In this document: positions 22,985 through 34,235 of the stretch, piece by piece
Numbering within the stretch: position 1 is the first letter of the stretch
Layout: every line of letters begins with the position of its first letter
Origin: Arctopsyche grandis
Lineage: Eukaryota > Arthropoda > Insecta > Trichoptera > Hydropsychidae
Length of the DNA: 64,000 nucleotides
NCBI RefSeq assembly: GCF_051622035.1
Contig: NC_135355.1
Coordinates: forward strand, 5,084,001 to 5,148,000
Direction: 5' to 3'
Translations under genes and position numbers: made by a program
The notes under the pieces: model-generated
The model's database searches: none
What the model saw: only the letters and a program-made list of their open reading frames with translations
Told to the model about the DNA's origin: nothing

Positions 22985-23290
22985 TTACACACGTAGTAAC
23001 AATAGATGAAGTTTTGTGATAATGTGAAAGTTCGAACTCGACATTTTGACTCACTCGAATCAATCATTGATCACGTTTTCATGATCTAGAAAAAAATTGT
23101 GTGTGTGTCTGTGTATTTTGGGGATTTTTTTGAACACCGTTAGTTCTATCGATATGAAACTTAGTACCAGTTACTAAAATGCTTATCGATATGACTTACA
23201 TAAGTTCTTGTGTACGTTTCCCTACATTTGTGCTCAATTTGTATCGAAAATTCTGATATTTTTATTTTATTTTTAAAAAGTTAAAAAATC
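22985..23290 (+). repeat. Dispersed repeat (GTAGTAACAATAGATGAAG family)
   Basis: It shares AATAGATGAAGTTTTGTGAT, TTTTTGAACACCGTTAGT and ATGCTTATCGATA with 26930-27240, 39185-39400 and 58715-58930. Here it also marks the left end of the duplicated block that contains gene E. Confidence 0.85.
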
Positions 23291-23825
23291 GAAATCAAAT
23301 CTATATAAAGCGATCATGGATTATAAAATCATAAAGACAAAATGAAGATTATATTGGTTTTGAAATAAGACAAAAATGAAATGCGTGTCATATTTAAATC
23401 TATTTATATCATATTAGTACAAAGACAACAATTCAATATTGTGCTAATTTAATATCATCGAGCTCACCCCACCGAGCCATTCAATTACATATTTTATATA
23501 ACTAACCATTATGTTTACAAAACTGAATCAAAAACAGTAAGCCGATCAAATACCTATCCTATGCACTTTCATTGTAGTTGTGTTTTTAATAAAACGAAAT
23601 GTTGTTTTTATAACAATTCCAAAATTTCTCAAACATACAGAAAAAGTCAAAGATAAGACACACTCAATTTTTTAACAGTATATATTGTTGAATATTCAGT
23701 GCATTCACAACCGATGATATGATCCATCCATATGGTAAAAGAATTAACATTTTCATTTCATTCTTAAACGAGTTTCTTAAATTTACGCAATATGTACCGC
23801 CTTTCTACATGTATGTATATAATAG

Positions 23826-23860
23826 TATAATATCAACAACTTGAATGGAAAGATTCAGTG
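23826..23860 (+). promoter_or_regulatory. Core promoter of gene E
   Basis: TATAAT at 23826, initiator ATTCAGTG with its A at 23857. The upstream blocks GCATTCACAACCGATGATA (23700) and TTTACGCAATATGTACCGCC (23776) are conserved with F. Confidence 0.75.
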
Positions 23861-23900
23861 TCTTCGTGTTCGTCATTGTGAACAGTTCACTCAAAATAAA

Positions 23901-24851
23901 ATGAAAATAGTCGAGGTCATTTGGTTGCAATTTATTTTTTATTTGTGATAATCAAGAAGATTCACTTCAAGCAGTGGTTCTATTGAATAATTTAATAACT
24001 TTGCAGGCTTTTTTGATAGTTTCAAATTTAATATTAATATCATCTACTCCTGATTTCGACGTAAATGTTGATTCCAAAGATGCTACAACATTCGACGAAT
24101 TTAACATACCTTGGGACGGTGAAAATTATGCATTCGGGTAAGATTTTGTACATCAACATTATAAACATACATATATATTTTAAAATTCGTAAATAATAAT
24201 TATTGTTTTAGCTATCTTACGTCTCAGAAACTGTTCAGAATGGAGAAAGGATACTGGGTAACTGCTCCCAATGGAGTAATGTTTTTAATGGTAGTTGGAG
24301 CTTACAGCAAAATCCTTTATGATAATCGTATAGAAGTTATCGAATATTATTCTGATCTAAATGGCTACCATGTAAAAGTGGGAATGCCTTTAGAGGTAAA
24401 TGTCATCGAATTAAATTTAACTTCTCTTAATAGGGATATTTGATTATTAAAATTGAATATATTTTAGGAATATCTGGAAGATTATAAAATACCACGGCCA
24501 CAACCAACTTTAGTGACTACAAGTCCGTCACCATTCGAGATATATACCATACCAAATCCGAGCTCAACTACGTCTCCCCAAACATATCCACCCCCATTGG
24601 CACCAACTGCGGTTAGTATTTGAAATCAGCAACCTACATACATATTTCAGAAATAAGCCTTACCTCACTAGGTTATTTTAACTTTTCAGAAGCCAGTTGA
24701 TAAAGCTCTTCTCGGTAGTAATGTGATGGATAAAAAAGATCATGGAGACTTTGGAAATACACTCGCTAAGATTTTAGCCAAAAACATGAAAAAAATGAAA
24801 AGAGAGATTTTGATGAAAATGGCGATCGACTTAAAAATACAAATTCAATGA
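23901..24851 (+). CDS. Gene E: divergent RR-1-like cuticular protein, recent duplicate of F
   Basis: Exons 23901-23915, 24007-24137, 24212-24395, 24468-24611 and 24690-24851; 211 aa. The signal peptide is MKIVE plus AFLIVSNLILISST. Residues 41-110 hold WDGENYAFGYLTSQ, FRMEKGYWVTAPNGV, VVGAYSKILYDN and EYYSDLNGYHVKVG. Exon 4 (111-158) is Ser/Thr/Pro-rich (TTSPSPFEIY, TTSPQTYPPPLAPTA). The last exon differs from A, C and D: DKALLGSNVMDKKDHGDF and KNMKKMKREILMKM, i.e. the basic helix is kept in character but the KRMRQ motif is changed. Exon number, phases and promoter match the family. Nearly identical to gene F at 29095, so E and F form a young sub-branch. Confidence 0.87.
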
Positions 24852-24954
24852 ATATTAATTAAAGTAGAAGTACATATACATATTTGTATTTTTAAATATT
24901 AAATATATAATATTGTTAAAGAGAGTTAACAAACAATTTTATTTTTTGATTTGT

Positions 24955-25030
24955 TATTTATTTATTAAAATTTTGCCATAGTGATATTACATACATAGTT
25001 CCAAGTCGTCACTATGGCCAAACAAAAAAA
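24955..25030 (-). mobile_element. LINE/SINE 3' tail with hairpin (minus strand)
   Basis: Reversed TTTAATAAATAAAT tail next to a hairpin, CCATAGTGA (24976-24984) with TCACTATGG (25009-25017). A related tail lies at 30500-30595. Confidence 0.6.
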
Positions 25031-25104
25031 ATATATGTATGTACGTATGTATGTATGTCCATACCCAGAATAATCCCCACTTTGTGTGAATAGTCATTTT
25101 ATCG

Positions 25105-25482
25105 GGATGCGGTGCATCCGCTCTAAAATCGCCAGAAAAATTGAACGATAGATTAACGGAAGCCTGCTTTAAACGTAATTTTCGTTTTCTCGAATGATAG
25201 ATTGCATATCAGATGACGAGTAACCTTTCGATGTGCACAGATGCAATTATTAAAATTGAGTTGGATCTTTCAGGCGAGTTTAATAAGGCAAGATTCGATA
25301 AGTTCCGAATCTTGCCTTATTAAACTCGCCAGAAATATCCAACTCAATTTTAATAATTGCATCTGTGCACATCGAAAGGTTACTCGTCATCTGATATGCA
25401 ATCTATCATTCGAGAAAACGAAAATTACGTTTAAAGCTGCCGTTCTGTTAATCTGGCGATTTTAGAGCGGATGCACCAAACC
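25105..25482. mobile_element. Long palindromic foldback element with direct-repeat flanks
   Basis: Almost the whole element is one inverted repeat: GGTGCATCCGCTCTAAAATC at 25111 is mirrored by its complement ending at 25477, with a centre near 25295. CATTTTATCG lies at 25095-25104 and 25483-25492, a 9-10-bp target duplication. The paralogous position downstream of gene F (TTAAATTATCGATATTTGG near 30636) lacks the element and is a natural empty site. Non-coding; the duplication length would fit a Mutator-like mover. Confidence 0.85.
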
Positions 25483-25842
25483 CATTTTATCGATATTTGA
25501 AGTCCCAAATATTTATTTACTTTTAAATAAAAAATATAATAAAAACAACAAATTAAATTAATAATTGTTCAACACCAAGGTGTTTTACTGATCACTCTAC
25601 AAATAAAATTTATTTGTGGTGAGCATTTTAATTCATTGATTTAATATATTTTTAAATGTTTTCAATTATTTCAAATTTAATATTAATTATATAATAATAA
25701 TAATAATAAGTATTATTATTATAATTATATAATAATTTATAATTAATAATTATGTAATAATTTATAATTAATATTTATATAATTATTTATAATTTATAAT
25801 AACATACCGAATAATTATAATTTATTCCAGATATTGTTTCAG

Positions 25843-26019
25843 GAATATCTGGAACATTCCAAAATATTACGGCCCCAACCAAACTCATTGAGTACAAGTC
25901 TATCACCGATCGAATTTCATACCACGGGAAAGCCAATTTCAACTTCTCCAGAACCTGCATAGCCTGGAGAACCTGGAAAACCCGGACAACCTGAAGAAAC
26001 TGGGGGCACATTGATAATT
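25843..26019 (+). pseudogene. Orphan exon 4 of the divergent RR-1-like family
   Basis: After TTTCAG, 25843-26019 reads EYLEHSKILRPQPNSLSTSL, then SPIEFHTTGKPISTSPEPA, a TAG stop (25960-25962), and PGEPGKPGQPEETGGTLII, ending at a GTATGT donor. It is closest to exon 4 of gene A, down to the intron sequence after the donor, but carries an extra Gly-Pro-rich stretch as in gene C. No exon 2, 3 or 5 lies nearby. It is a leftover of a lost gene copy between E and F. Confidence 0.82.
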
Positions 26020-26044
26020 GTATGTTTATTTTTTTATATTTTGA

Positions 26045-26245
26045 ATTTGGATTTTTTTTATTATGAATTTCTTATTTTTCTCTTTGTGTTCAGTTATACG
26101 AAAATTCTATTTTTCTCCTTTTGCCTTTTATTTCGTTTCATTTTATGTATTATTTTTTTTTCTTGTTTTCTTATGTATGTAGACCATTGTGGCGCATTGA
26201 GTTCTTTCTGTAATGCACACAATGGTCCAAAACCATAATATATTA
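26045..26245 (+). mobile_element. 3' UTR fragment of the CR1/L2-like LINE
   Basis: T-rich sequence, then ACCATTGTGGCGCATTGAG..., TAATGCACACAATGGTCC, matching the end of the LINE at 21700-21870. The hairpin is slightly decayed. Confidence 0.7.
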
Positions 26246-26249
26246 AATT

Positions 26250-26929
26250 ACCAAATACATAATAAGTTACCTAATACATATTAAATTACCTATTACATAA
26301 TAAATTACCGAGAGTTTGATACAATAGCGATAAATCCACTTGCATTACTTTGGCTATCTATATTTAGGGCCATAATAAATAATAATTTAGGACGTAATAA
26401 ATTACAATAAAATAATAAAAGTAAATAACTTAGGACGTCACGTACGAAATATTAATCAACGAATCAAGCGAAAGTCCATACATAAAAAGCAAATCAAGTC
26501 CATACATAAAAAAAAAATCGAATCAAGTCCATGCATATGCAAAAGGAGATGTTGCTTCCAGAGTAAGTGTCGCACGATCGAGACGATTGTAGAGTCGTCT
26601 CACTCATGCGCATACGCAAGAGTGACAGCTCACTTGTGCGCCTGCGCAAAAGATTTGTAGAGAACTTCAGCATCTATGGCGATACGAGCGTGATGTGAAA
26701 AAATAAACACCGGTCGCGCAGTCAGCTATGGACTCTCAACGGGGATGTTTGTTTATGTCAATTTTGGATCAGACAAAAGATCGTATATATCATAATCAAA
26801 AATAAATAAAGTAAGAAAATTCAGAAAACAAACGGTAAACGGTAACAAAAAATATTTTTGACGTAAATTTTAAGGGATGCGCAGCATCCACAGCATCAAT
26901 GGACGGCACGCCACTGGTATACTTGTATA
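26250..26929. other. Intergenic repeat-like DNA, no gene
   Basis: ACATAATAAATTACC-type short repeats lie at 26255-26420. A moderately GC-richer stretch at 26560-26760 contains GTGCGCCTGCGCAAAAG. No coding region or clear termini were found. Confidence 0.4.
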
Positions 26930-27430
26930 TGTAGTAACGATAAATGAAGTTTTGTGATCATGTGACATGTGAGATTTTGACTCATTCGAATTGAGAATCA
27001 ATCACTGATCACGATTTAATGATCAAAAAAAAAATTGTGTGTGTATATGTGTATTTTGAGGATTTTTTAAACACCGTTAGTTAGTCCTATCGAACTGAAA
27101 CCCAACGCCGGTTACTCAAATGCTTATCGATACGACGTAAGTTATTGTGTAATTTTCCCTACAGTTGCGTTCAATTTGTATCTAAAATACTGAGATTTTT
27201 TTTATTTTTAAAAAGTGAAAAATTCGAAACTTTTCTCGGAAACGAAATAAATATATGAAAAAGCCGATTTTTCCGATTTTTTGTCAAAAAATCGATTGGT
27301 TGGAGACAAAGAACCTTGTTTAAAATGTTATTTAACGTTCCCTTGATACGATAAAAGTTTTCCCCTTTGCCCATTGATGAAAATCCAAAATTCGCGATTT
27401 TCGCTCCGGTCTCACATTTATAATACACAC
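26930..27430 (+). repeat. Dispersed repeat, copy matching 22985-23290, with extension
   Basis: The first 310 bp follow 22985-23290 in order. 27285-27425 (ATTGGTTGGAGACAAAG, GATGAAAATCCAAAATTC) also matches 7840-8000. It marks the left end of the duplicated block that contains gene F. Confidence 0.8.
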
Positions 27431-27559
27431 ATAAGAACTATTACATTAAAAATCAGCTGATAACTAAAAATAATTGTATGTGATGTATGTATGTAAGCTT
27501 ATTGTAAAAAACTAAATTTATGTAAGCTTATTGTAAATCATATTAACAATTAGATACAA

Positions 27560-28095
27560 CATAACTTATTATTGAATACTTATCTCGCAGATAAAACCCA
27601 GTGAAGAGATATTCTTTTAGCCGTGAAATGTCAAATCTGACATATTTGGCCAAAAATCAATATATATCGTGTATTACCCTACAAGAAGCTACACGCCAAA
27701 TTTGAAATTTATATATACATATGAGAGTTAAAACTATAAATATTTATATATTAGAGATAACGAGAACCAATAGAGCAAATATCATAAAATATAGAGTGAA
27801 TTATAGGCGTTAAAACAATTAAAATCTGATAATGCCGTGTCATGGCGAACAGTTTACGCCTTGTTAAACAACGCTTGTTAAACGTCAGGAAGATTTACTT
27901 TCTCCGTTTTAAAAACGCGTTGTATACGATATTTTATCTCCAACGTAATGGCAGACGATACATTAACGTGTATTGATGACCAAAATGAGCAATATGGCAA
28001 AGTATGAAAACGATCGGATAAGATAAAAATGATAAAAATGACCACTGACACGAAAGCCTTGTGAAACGTAAAGGAGGTATGTAATAAAAATAAAA
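27560..28095 (+). repeat. Dispersed repeat of about 500 bp (copy 1)
   Basis: It contains ATCTCGCAGATAAAACCCAG, GTCAAATCTGACATATTTGG, GACCAAAATGAGCAATATGG and GATCGGATAAGA. The same order occurs reversed at 55400-55895 and in parts at 61555-62150. Non-coding; termini and class unknown. Confidence 0.85.
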
Positions 28096-28173
28096 TATAA
28101 CTGCCAGAAAATTTTTATTTTATTTCCAAAATGAATATTTAATATTATATTACAACAGCAATATCAATTAAAG

Positions 28174-28590
28174 CGGTCTCCGTCACGGGCCCGAATGTGA
28201 AACGCCCGAAAACGCAAATATCGGAAGGCAAAGATCGAAAATCGAAAGATCTTAAGTCGAAAGATCAAAAAAAAGGGTGTGTGGTAAACGGTACATACTC
28301 ACGTACATACTCACTTAATTTGTGCGAGCAGGATACAACAGGAACAAGAGGAACAGACTTTTCCTCCACTTTTAATGTGCGCGCGCAGAATACGGGAGGA
28401 AAAGCTTGTTCCTCTTGTTCCTGTTGTATCCTGCTCGCGCAAATTAAGTGAGTATGTACGTGAGTATGTAACGTTTACCATGCACCCTTTTTTTTATCTT
28501 TCGACTTAAGATCTTTCGATTTTCGATCTTTGCCTTCCGATATTTGCATTTTCGGGCGTTTCACATTCAGGTCCGTGAGATAGACCCGAT
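28174..28590. mobile_element. Long palindromic foldback element, second type
   Basis: Arms of about 200 bp: CGAATGTGAAACGCCCG..., GGAAGGCAAAGATCG and GCAGGATACAACAGGAACAA are mirrored on the right, with the centre near 28380. ATTAAAG at 28167-28173 and 28591-28597 is a probable 7-bp target duplication. Non-coding. Its arm sequence is unrelated to the foldback at 25105. It inserted into the block upstream of gene F and is absent upstream of gene E. Confidence 0.8.
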
Positions 28591-29019
28591 ATTAAAGTTT
28601 ATTTATATCATATTAGTTCAATATTGTGCTAATTTAATATCAGTGACCTCACCCCACCGAGCCATTTAATTATTTTATATAATCATTGGGTTTTCAAAAC
28701 TTAAATTACTGGAAAACATATATATATATATAGACACGATATATGTACCTATCCTATACACATTCATTGTTGTTTTGTGTGTGTCAAAGAAAAATGCTGT
28801 TTTGACAACAATCCCAAAATTTCTCAAATATACAGAAAAAGTCAAAAGTAAGACCCACCCAATATTTTTGTACAATATGTATTCATAAATATTGTGTGCA
28901 TTCACAACTGATGATATAATCCATCCCAAATTGTAAAGGAATTGACATTTCCATTTTATTCTTAAACAAGTTTCTTAAATTTACGCAATATTTAGCGCCT
29001 GTCTACATATTTTTATTAG

Positions 29020-29054
29020 TATAATATCAACTACTATAATGGAAAGATTCAGTG
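29020..29054 (+). promoter_or_regulatory. Core promoter of gene F
   Basis: TATAAT at 29020, ATTCAGTG with its A at 29051; spacing as in gene E. Confidence 0.75.
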
Positions 29055-29094
29055 TCTTCGTGTTCGTCATTGTGAACAGTTCACTCAAAATAAA

Positions 29095-30078
29095 ATGAAA
29101 ATAGTCAAGGTCATCTGGTTGAAATTTTTTTTATTTGTGGTTATCAAGAAGATTCACTTCAAGCGGTGGTTCTATTGAATAATTTAAAAACTTTGCAGGC
29201 TTTTTTGATAATTACAAATTTAATATTAATATCATCTACTCCTGATTTCGACGTAAATGTTGATTCCAAAGATGCAACAACATTCGACGAATTTAACATA
29301 CCTTGGAACGGTGAAAATTATGCATTCGGGTAAGATTTTGTACATCATCATTATAAACATACATATATATTTTAAAATTCGTAAATAATAATTATTGTTT
29401 TAGCTATCTTACGTCTCAGAAACTGTTCAGAATGGAGAAAGGATACTGGGTAACTGCTCCCAATGGAATAATGTTTTTAATGGTAGTTGGAGCTTACAGC
29501 AAAATCCTTTATGATAATCGTATAGAAGTTATCGAATATTATTCTGATCTAAATGGCTACCATGTAAAAGTGGGAATGCGTTTAGAGGTAAATGTCATCG
29601 AATTAAATTTAACTTCTCTTAATAGGGATATTTGATTATTAAAATTGAATATGTTTTAGGAATATCTGGAAGATTATAAAATACCACGGCCACAACCAAC
29701 TTTAGTGACTACAAGTCCGTCACCATTCGAGATATATACCATACCAAATACGAGCTCAACTACGTCTCCCCAAACATATCCACCCCCATTGGCACCAACT
29801 GCGGTTAGTATTTGAAATCAGCAACCTACATATTTTAGAAATAAGCCTTACCTCACTAGGTTTCTTTAACTTTTCAGAAGTTGCATCATAAAGCTCTTCT
29901 CGGTAGTTATGTGATGGATGAAAAAGATCATGGAGACTTTGGAAATACGTTCGATAAAATAGCTATGAAACTAAAAAAATTGAAAAGAGAAATTTTGATG
30001 AAAATGGCGTTCGATTTAAAAAAAAAAAAAAAACTAATATTAAATAAATGTAGATTTGTATTGAGATGGATGTATTGA
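29095..30078 (+). CDS. Gene F: divergent RR-1-like cuticular protein with extended C-terminus
   Basis: Exons 29095-29109, 29199-29329, 29404-29587, 29660-29803 and 29878-30078; 224 aa. Domains are as in gene E: signal peptide, then WNGENYAFGYLTSQ (aspartate of WDG changed to asparagine), GYWVTAPNGIMF, VVGAYSKILYDN and YYSDLNGYHVKVG, a Ser/Thr/Pro exon, and a basic last exon (DEKDHGDFGNTFDKI, KREILMKMAFDL). In E the frame stops soon after this point. In F a run of about 16 A replaces that region, so the frame continues through five lysines and LILNKCRFVLRWMY before TGA. Either the gene truly has a new tail or the last residues are under little constraint. The few other changes from E suggest a young copy. 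Confidence 0.82.
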
Positions 30079-30094
30079 AATGTGAGACATATTT

Positions 30095-30165
30095 CAAAAA
30101 TTCAATACTACAACGACTTGACAAGTAGTCCCAAAGTGTCACTGTGGTTATAATACAAATATAAA
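30095..30165 (-). mobile_element. LINE/SINE 3' tail fragment (minus strand)
   Basis: CGACTTGACAAGTAGTCCCA followed by AAGTGTCACTGTGG resembles the hairpin tails at 24975 and 30535. Short and decayed. Confidence 0.4.
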
Positions 30166-30499
30166 ACAAGCATAACAAAAAAAATTAAAAAATATAAACT
30201 ATCTAAGAAATACGTGTGTATGTATGTATGTATATTTAATGTATAATAATAATGATAATTATATCATGCTATGTATGTAAGTAAGATGTGTTCGACCAAC
30301 TCGACTTAACTGGCATTGAAGAGATCCAAGGAATGTGCCAGTAAGGAGTCTCGAAAGGGGGTAGTTCATGAGCACGTTTGTTCTAGCCCTAATTGGCAAC
30401 AAGATATCATGTTTTCGTAAAGCCCTATGATATGTACATATATGTGTTTTTTAAATATTAAATATATAATATTGTCAAAGAGAGTTAACAGCTCATTTT

Positions 30500-30595
30500 A
30501 TTTTTTCGTATTTCATTTATTTATTACAATTTTTCCACAGTGACATTTCATACATAGTTCCAAGTCGTCAATATGAGCAAACTAAAAAAATATAT
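30500..30595 (-). mobile_element. LINE/SINE 3' tail with hairpin remnant (minus strand)
   Basis: TTTCATTTATTTATTAC followed by CCACAGTGACATTTCATAC and ATAGTTCCAAGTCGTCAATA parallels 24955-25030 at the equivalent place downstream of gene E, so it was present before the E/F duplication. Confidence 0.6.
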
Positions 30596-30809
30596 GTACA
30601 TACCCAGATTATTCTCCACTTTGTGTGAATTACTGTTAAATTATCGATATTTGGAGTCACAATATTTCACAGAACACTAGTACGAGCTTTTAACTCGCAA
30701 CTTTACCGATTTAAAATTCAACACACTTCCAATTAACCCTTTTAAACGAAAACAAAAAATAGTGTGGCCAGAACACTATAAACATGTTTCAATAGAAAAT
30801 ACTCAATAT

Positions 30810-31162
30810 AAAATAGTATTAACAATGGGAAAAAATCCCAAGTAAAAATACGTACTTTTGATTTGAACTGGACGACTACTTAGAGAGATTTGAAAGCTGA
30901 AAAGTACTACAAATGAAAGATAAAATACCTGACTATAGATTCCAATATTCATTTTGAATAGGAAATTGACAGATTTTGAGACATCGACTGAACAACACCG
31001 AGATATAGAAAAATCGCGCGATTTAAAAAACACATACATACATATTTATATCTCCGAATCTCAAGCCAATCAACATTTTTATTACCAGATTCATGTTTAT
31101 TGGGCATAGATCTATAAGAAAAGTCATATCTCGTCTCTGAACCATTTTTGTGTCGAACAGTG
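30810..31162 (-). mobile_element. Truncated copy of the CACTG-ended inverted-repeat element
   Basis: It shares GGGCATAGATCTATAAGAAA, AATCGCGCGATTT and AGTACTTTTCAGCTTTCAAA (in reverse) with 41365-41829. The right end is CGAACAGTG at 31155-31162; the left terminal repeat is missing. Confidence 0.75.
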
Positions 31163-31169
31163 TAATTGA

Positions 31170-32820
31170 TTGCTGTTATTATTATTATTATCATTATTTA
31201 TTATTATTTATATATTTATTTTAAATAATAATTCGTCAGTATATCATTTAAATAATAACACTGGGTAGTTTTTTCGAACGGTATAATATTGTATGTTTTA
31301 GTGGAAGCTTACAATATGGAACTAAAATTATATATGTACATATATATATAAGAATTGGAAAGAAAATGATATAAAACTTCAAAAATTAAATTAATTACAG
31401 TAAATTATTATACTGATTGATTGAATGTGAGGTTATAAAGGTTGAAAATACATTAATGATTTATTTTATTATCAGTCCATGTGTAATATTTTATAACTTA
31501 TTTGCTTTTCACCATCGGATTTTTTTCTCTATAATATTCGTTAATTCAAATGCTATAATTTAATAATAAATTCATTTATGATAACCAAAGAACTAAATAA
31601 ACTGAAAAAATTAAAATAGGATGAAGTCTTCTGTATGTAAAGATATGAAGTCTTCTGTATGAGAGGCATCTGTATGTAAAATATACAAGTTCTATGTAGA
31701 ATGAATTAAACGTGCAATATTATTAAATTGGCAGTTGAGTGTGGAGTTTGTCATAAGAAAAATTAGAAATTTAATTAAATGTAAAAATTGAATATTGCAT
31801 ATTCATTTTGAAAACATTTTTTTCCGGTATGAAAATATGATTTTTTTCATTGAAAAATTATTTGTAAGGGTATAAAATTCAATCTTATACTTATTCAAGT
31901 GTTAAGTTTTTTATTTAATATGCCTGATTTAAGTCACAAACCTTAGAAATAAATTGTTGCTTATACGTTGAAAAACATTCTTAAATTCACATAAGTATAT
32001 ATGATTATATTGAAATCAAACTTATAATTATAAAAAGAATATACGATGACTAGCGCTCAATTCAAATATGATCATACTACAAATTAATTAACACGTGTAT
32101 GATAAAAACAAATGTGAGATTGCTATTATTTAAAATTTGAACCTCTACATATAATCTAAAAAGTAAACCATTTGAATCGTTTCAAGTTAATGTATCTTAC
32201 AAGTTTTAACCTGTAGATTTTATTTTTCCTCGTATTTATTTTCCTCATCAAAGAATGACGATTTTCAAATTTATCTAAACGGTTAAGTCAATTTATTTTT
32301 CTTTTTATCTTCGGAGTTTCGTAGTATATAGACAATGCAATTTATGTTATTTTAGCAAATATGAATTGCATTCATCTTTTCAGTACAAAAAAATTGCCAC
32401 TCAAAGAAATGCCACTAATGTTAGTTAATTAATTATAACTACAATGTTGCTTAACTCGAAACTGAAACATATATGTGAAATTTCAATTCAGTTCCCTAAT
32501 GCTTCAAAGTGATCGAAAATATTACAAAGAGAAAAAGAAACATAAAATAAATTCTCAACCAAAAATAAATAGTCATAATGACATTTCAGTTATTTTACTC
32601 ACCATCTTTGAAATATAATATTGATTAATTTTTGATTAATACTGACAATATTTTAAAATTACACTTACATATGTTAAATTTTTTATTGATATTTTAGTAT
32701 TTTTTACTAAGCAGATTATATATATAATACTGATCATTTTGGTATAAAAATACTGATCGTTTACTAAATAAATACTGATCAAAATATATTCATCCAAGAA
32801 AAAATATGTTTATATACATA
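31170..32820. other. AT-rich intergenic DNA, no gene
   Basis: About 1.6 kb without supported coding regions, repeats with clear ends or RNA genes. Confidence 0.5.
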
Positions 32821-32825
32821 ATCAT

Positions 32826-33344
32826 AACCAGCAGCGTGGACTATTGGTTAGCATATATGCTTTTGAACATTGGTCTCAAACTCGGTCATGGGATCGAGTT
32901 CCGCTGGTTGCTGCTAGCCACACCTTGGTTTGTGACTCCAGGTCGATAGTTTCCTATCAGATTTTGCCAATATATCTGATTTTCATTAGAACGTTTCCAA
33001 CAAATTCCCAACCTTTACCCATTTCTCGCAATTTTCGAGTTTTCAGCATCTCGGATTTGGCTGATTCGTATAAAAATGCTACAAATTTGCCCATAAATGC
33101 CTCGCATGTTTCGAGTTTCTAATCAGCATCTCGAAATTTGAAGATTTATATATAAAAATGTAAATTAATCAAAAATTTATCCACAGATGTCTCTATGATG
33201 CTTGGTTAAAATTATTCTAAAAAAAATTGTATTTATATCGATGCATCGGTGTATTAATATATTGATTTAAAAAATAATATATGGATGTTTGTAATTGGCC
33301 AAGAAAGCGCAATGGTGTGTAATTGTTAGGCCTTCCCGGTATAC
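32826..33344 (+). mobile_element. tRNA-derived SINE, copy 3, with hairpin tail
   Basis: The head AACCAGCAGCGTGGACTATT with GGTTAGCATA and the B-box-like GGATCGAGTTCC; core TCTGATTTTCATTAGAACG; GATGTCTCTATG. The tail hairpin is CCAAGAAAGCGCAATGG... with GGCCTTCCCGG at 33299-33339. Confidence 0.82.
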
Positions 33345-33766
33345 ATATATGTACATATATGTACATATACATATGTATGTAAATTAAAAAAAATGTACGA
33401 CCCCCTCCCCCCCCCCGAATATTTCCGTTACTTAAAAATATGTATCCTAGTATTTGGAGTTCAAATATTTATAAAAACTCAAACTCAAATGCTAATAAAG
33501 AAATATTCTTACATGTTAAAATTATGACGTTTTTCATATTTTATAAAAACCTCCATACAGCATCCTCTTCAAACATCTTTGATTTTGCAAACCCATGTTT
33601 GTGTGTCAACAGCTGATTCAACAGCTCAGCAGCAACGATTTTATTAAGTCGGATAGCTCTTGAAATTAGAGCCATTCGATAAAGAACTGTGCGGGCAGGA
33701 GATATAACCATCAAATGATGATGTATACCACCACGTCACTAATACAACTCCGATGTACACGTATGT
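33345..33766. other. Spacer with TACATATG simple tract and C-run, no gene
   Basis: TACATATATG repeats at 33341-33385 and a C-rich run (CCCCCTCCCCCCCCCC) at 33400-33416. 33600-33720 is of ordinary composition and reads reversed as LINE-like (GGTGGTATACATCATCATTT resembles 21260), possibly a LINE remnant. Confidence 0.4.
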
Positions 33767-33767
33767 A

Positions 33768-34190
33768 TAGCCAGCAGTATGGCTCGGTGGTTGCGTTTAT
33801 GTTAAGCACCGAGAGATTACTGGGTTCGATCCCGTGCTAATCTTTAATACTGCTGATTAGACTTGGATATTTGTGACTCCAAGTCGATCATTTGTTATCA
33901 GAGTTTGCCAATTCATCTGATTTTCATTGTTGAAACGGTTCCTCAAATTGGCAAAAATCATCCTACCCGCTGTAACAAATATCTGAATTTGATTTATGTG
34001 CAATATTTAAAAATGTATGTACAAGTCTAAATCTATAGATGTCTCAATGGATTAATTATTTAATTAATTGTTAATTTTACGTTCTTTAGCCATTTTAGAT
34101 ACAGTGATTTATGTAATAAAAATGCTGCAATGTTTGTAATTATTTATCTAGGAAGGCGCATTGGGGTCTACCTATAAGGCCTTCCTGGTA
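33768..34190 (+). mobile_element. tRNA-derived SINE, copy 4, near complete
   Basis: The head CCAGCAGTATGGCTCGGTGG resembles a tRNA 5' half. The consensus B box GGTTCGATCCC is at about 33823-33833. Core ATCTGATTTTCATTG, GATGTCTCAATGG. The 3' hairpin TAGGAAGGCGCATTGGGG... with AAGGCCTTCCTGGTA is at 34150-34190. It is the best-preserved plus-strand copy. Confidence 0.87.
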
Positions 34191-34235
34191 TATGTATATC
34201 CTACATATGTAAAAATAAAAATAAAAAAACATATC

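Larger units (their letters stand above)
28593..30078 (+). repeat. Duplicated block with gene F (paralogous to 23392-24851 with gene E)
   Basis: Collinear match from TTTATATCATATTAG through the 5' flank, promoter, all five exons and introns. Both copies share CACCCCACCGAGCCATT, the same intron sequences (GTAAGATTTTGTACATCA) and the same downstream ATATAATATTGT(T/C)AAAGAGAGTTAAC. Confidence 0.9.

Noticed and set aside
33700-33740. Reversed LINE coding remnant near CATCAAATGATGATGTATAC
   Set aside because: Resembles 21260-21280 of the LINE, but too short to call alone.
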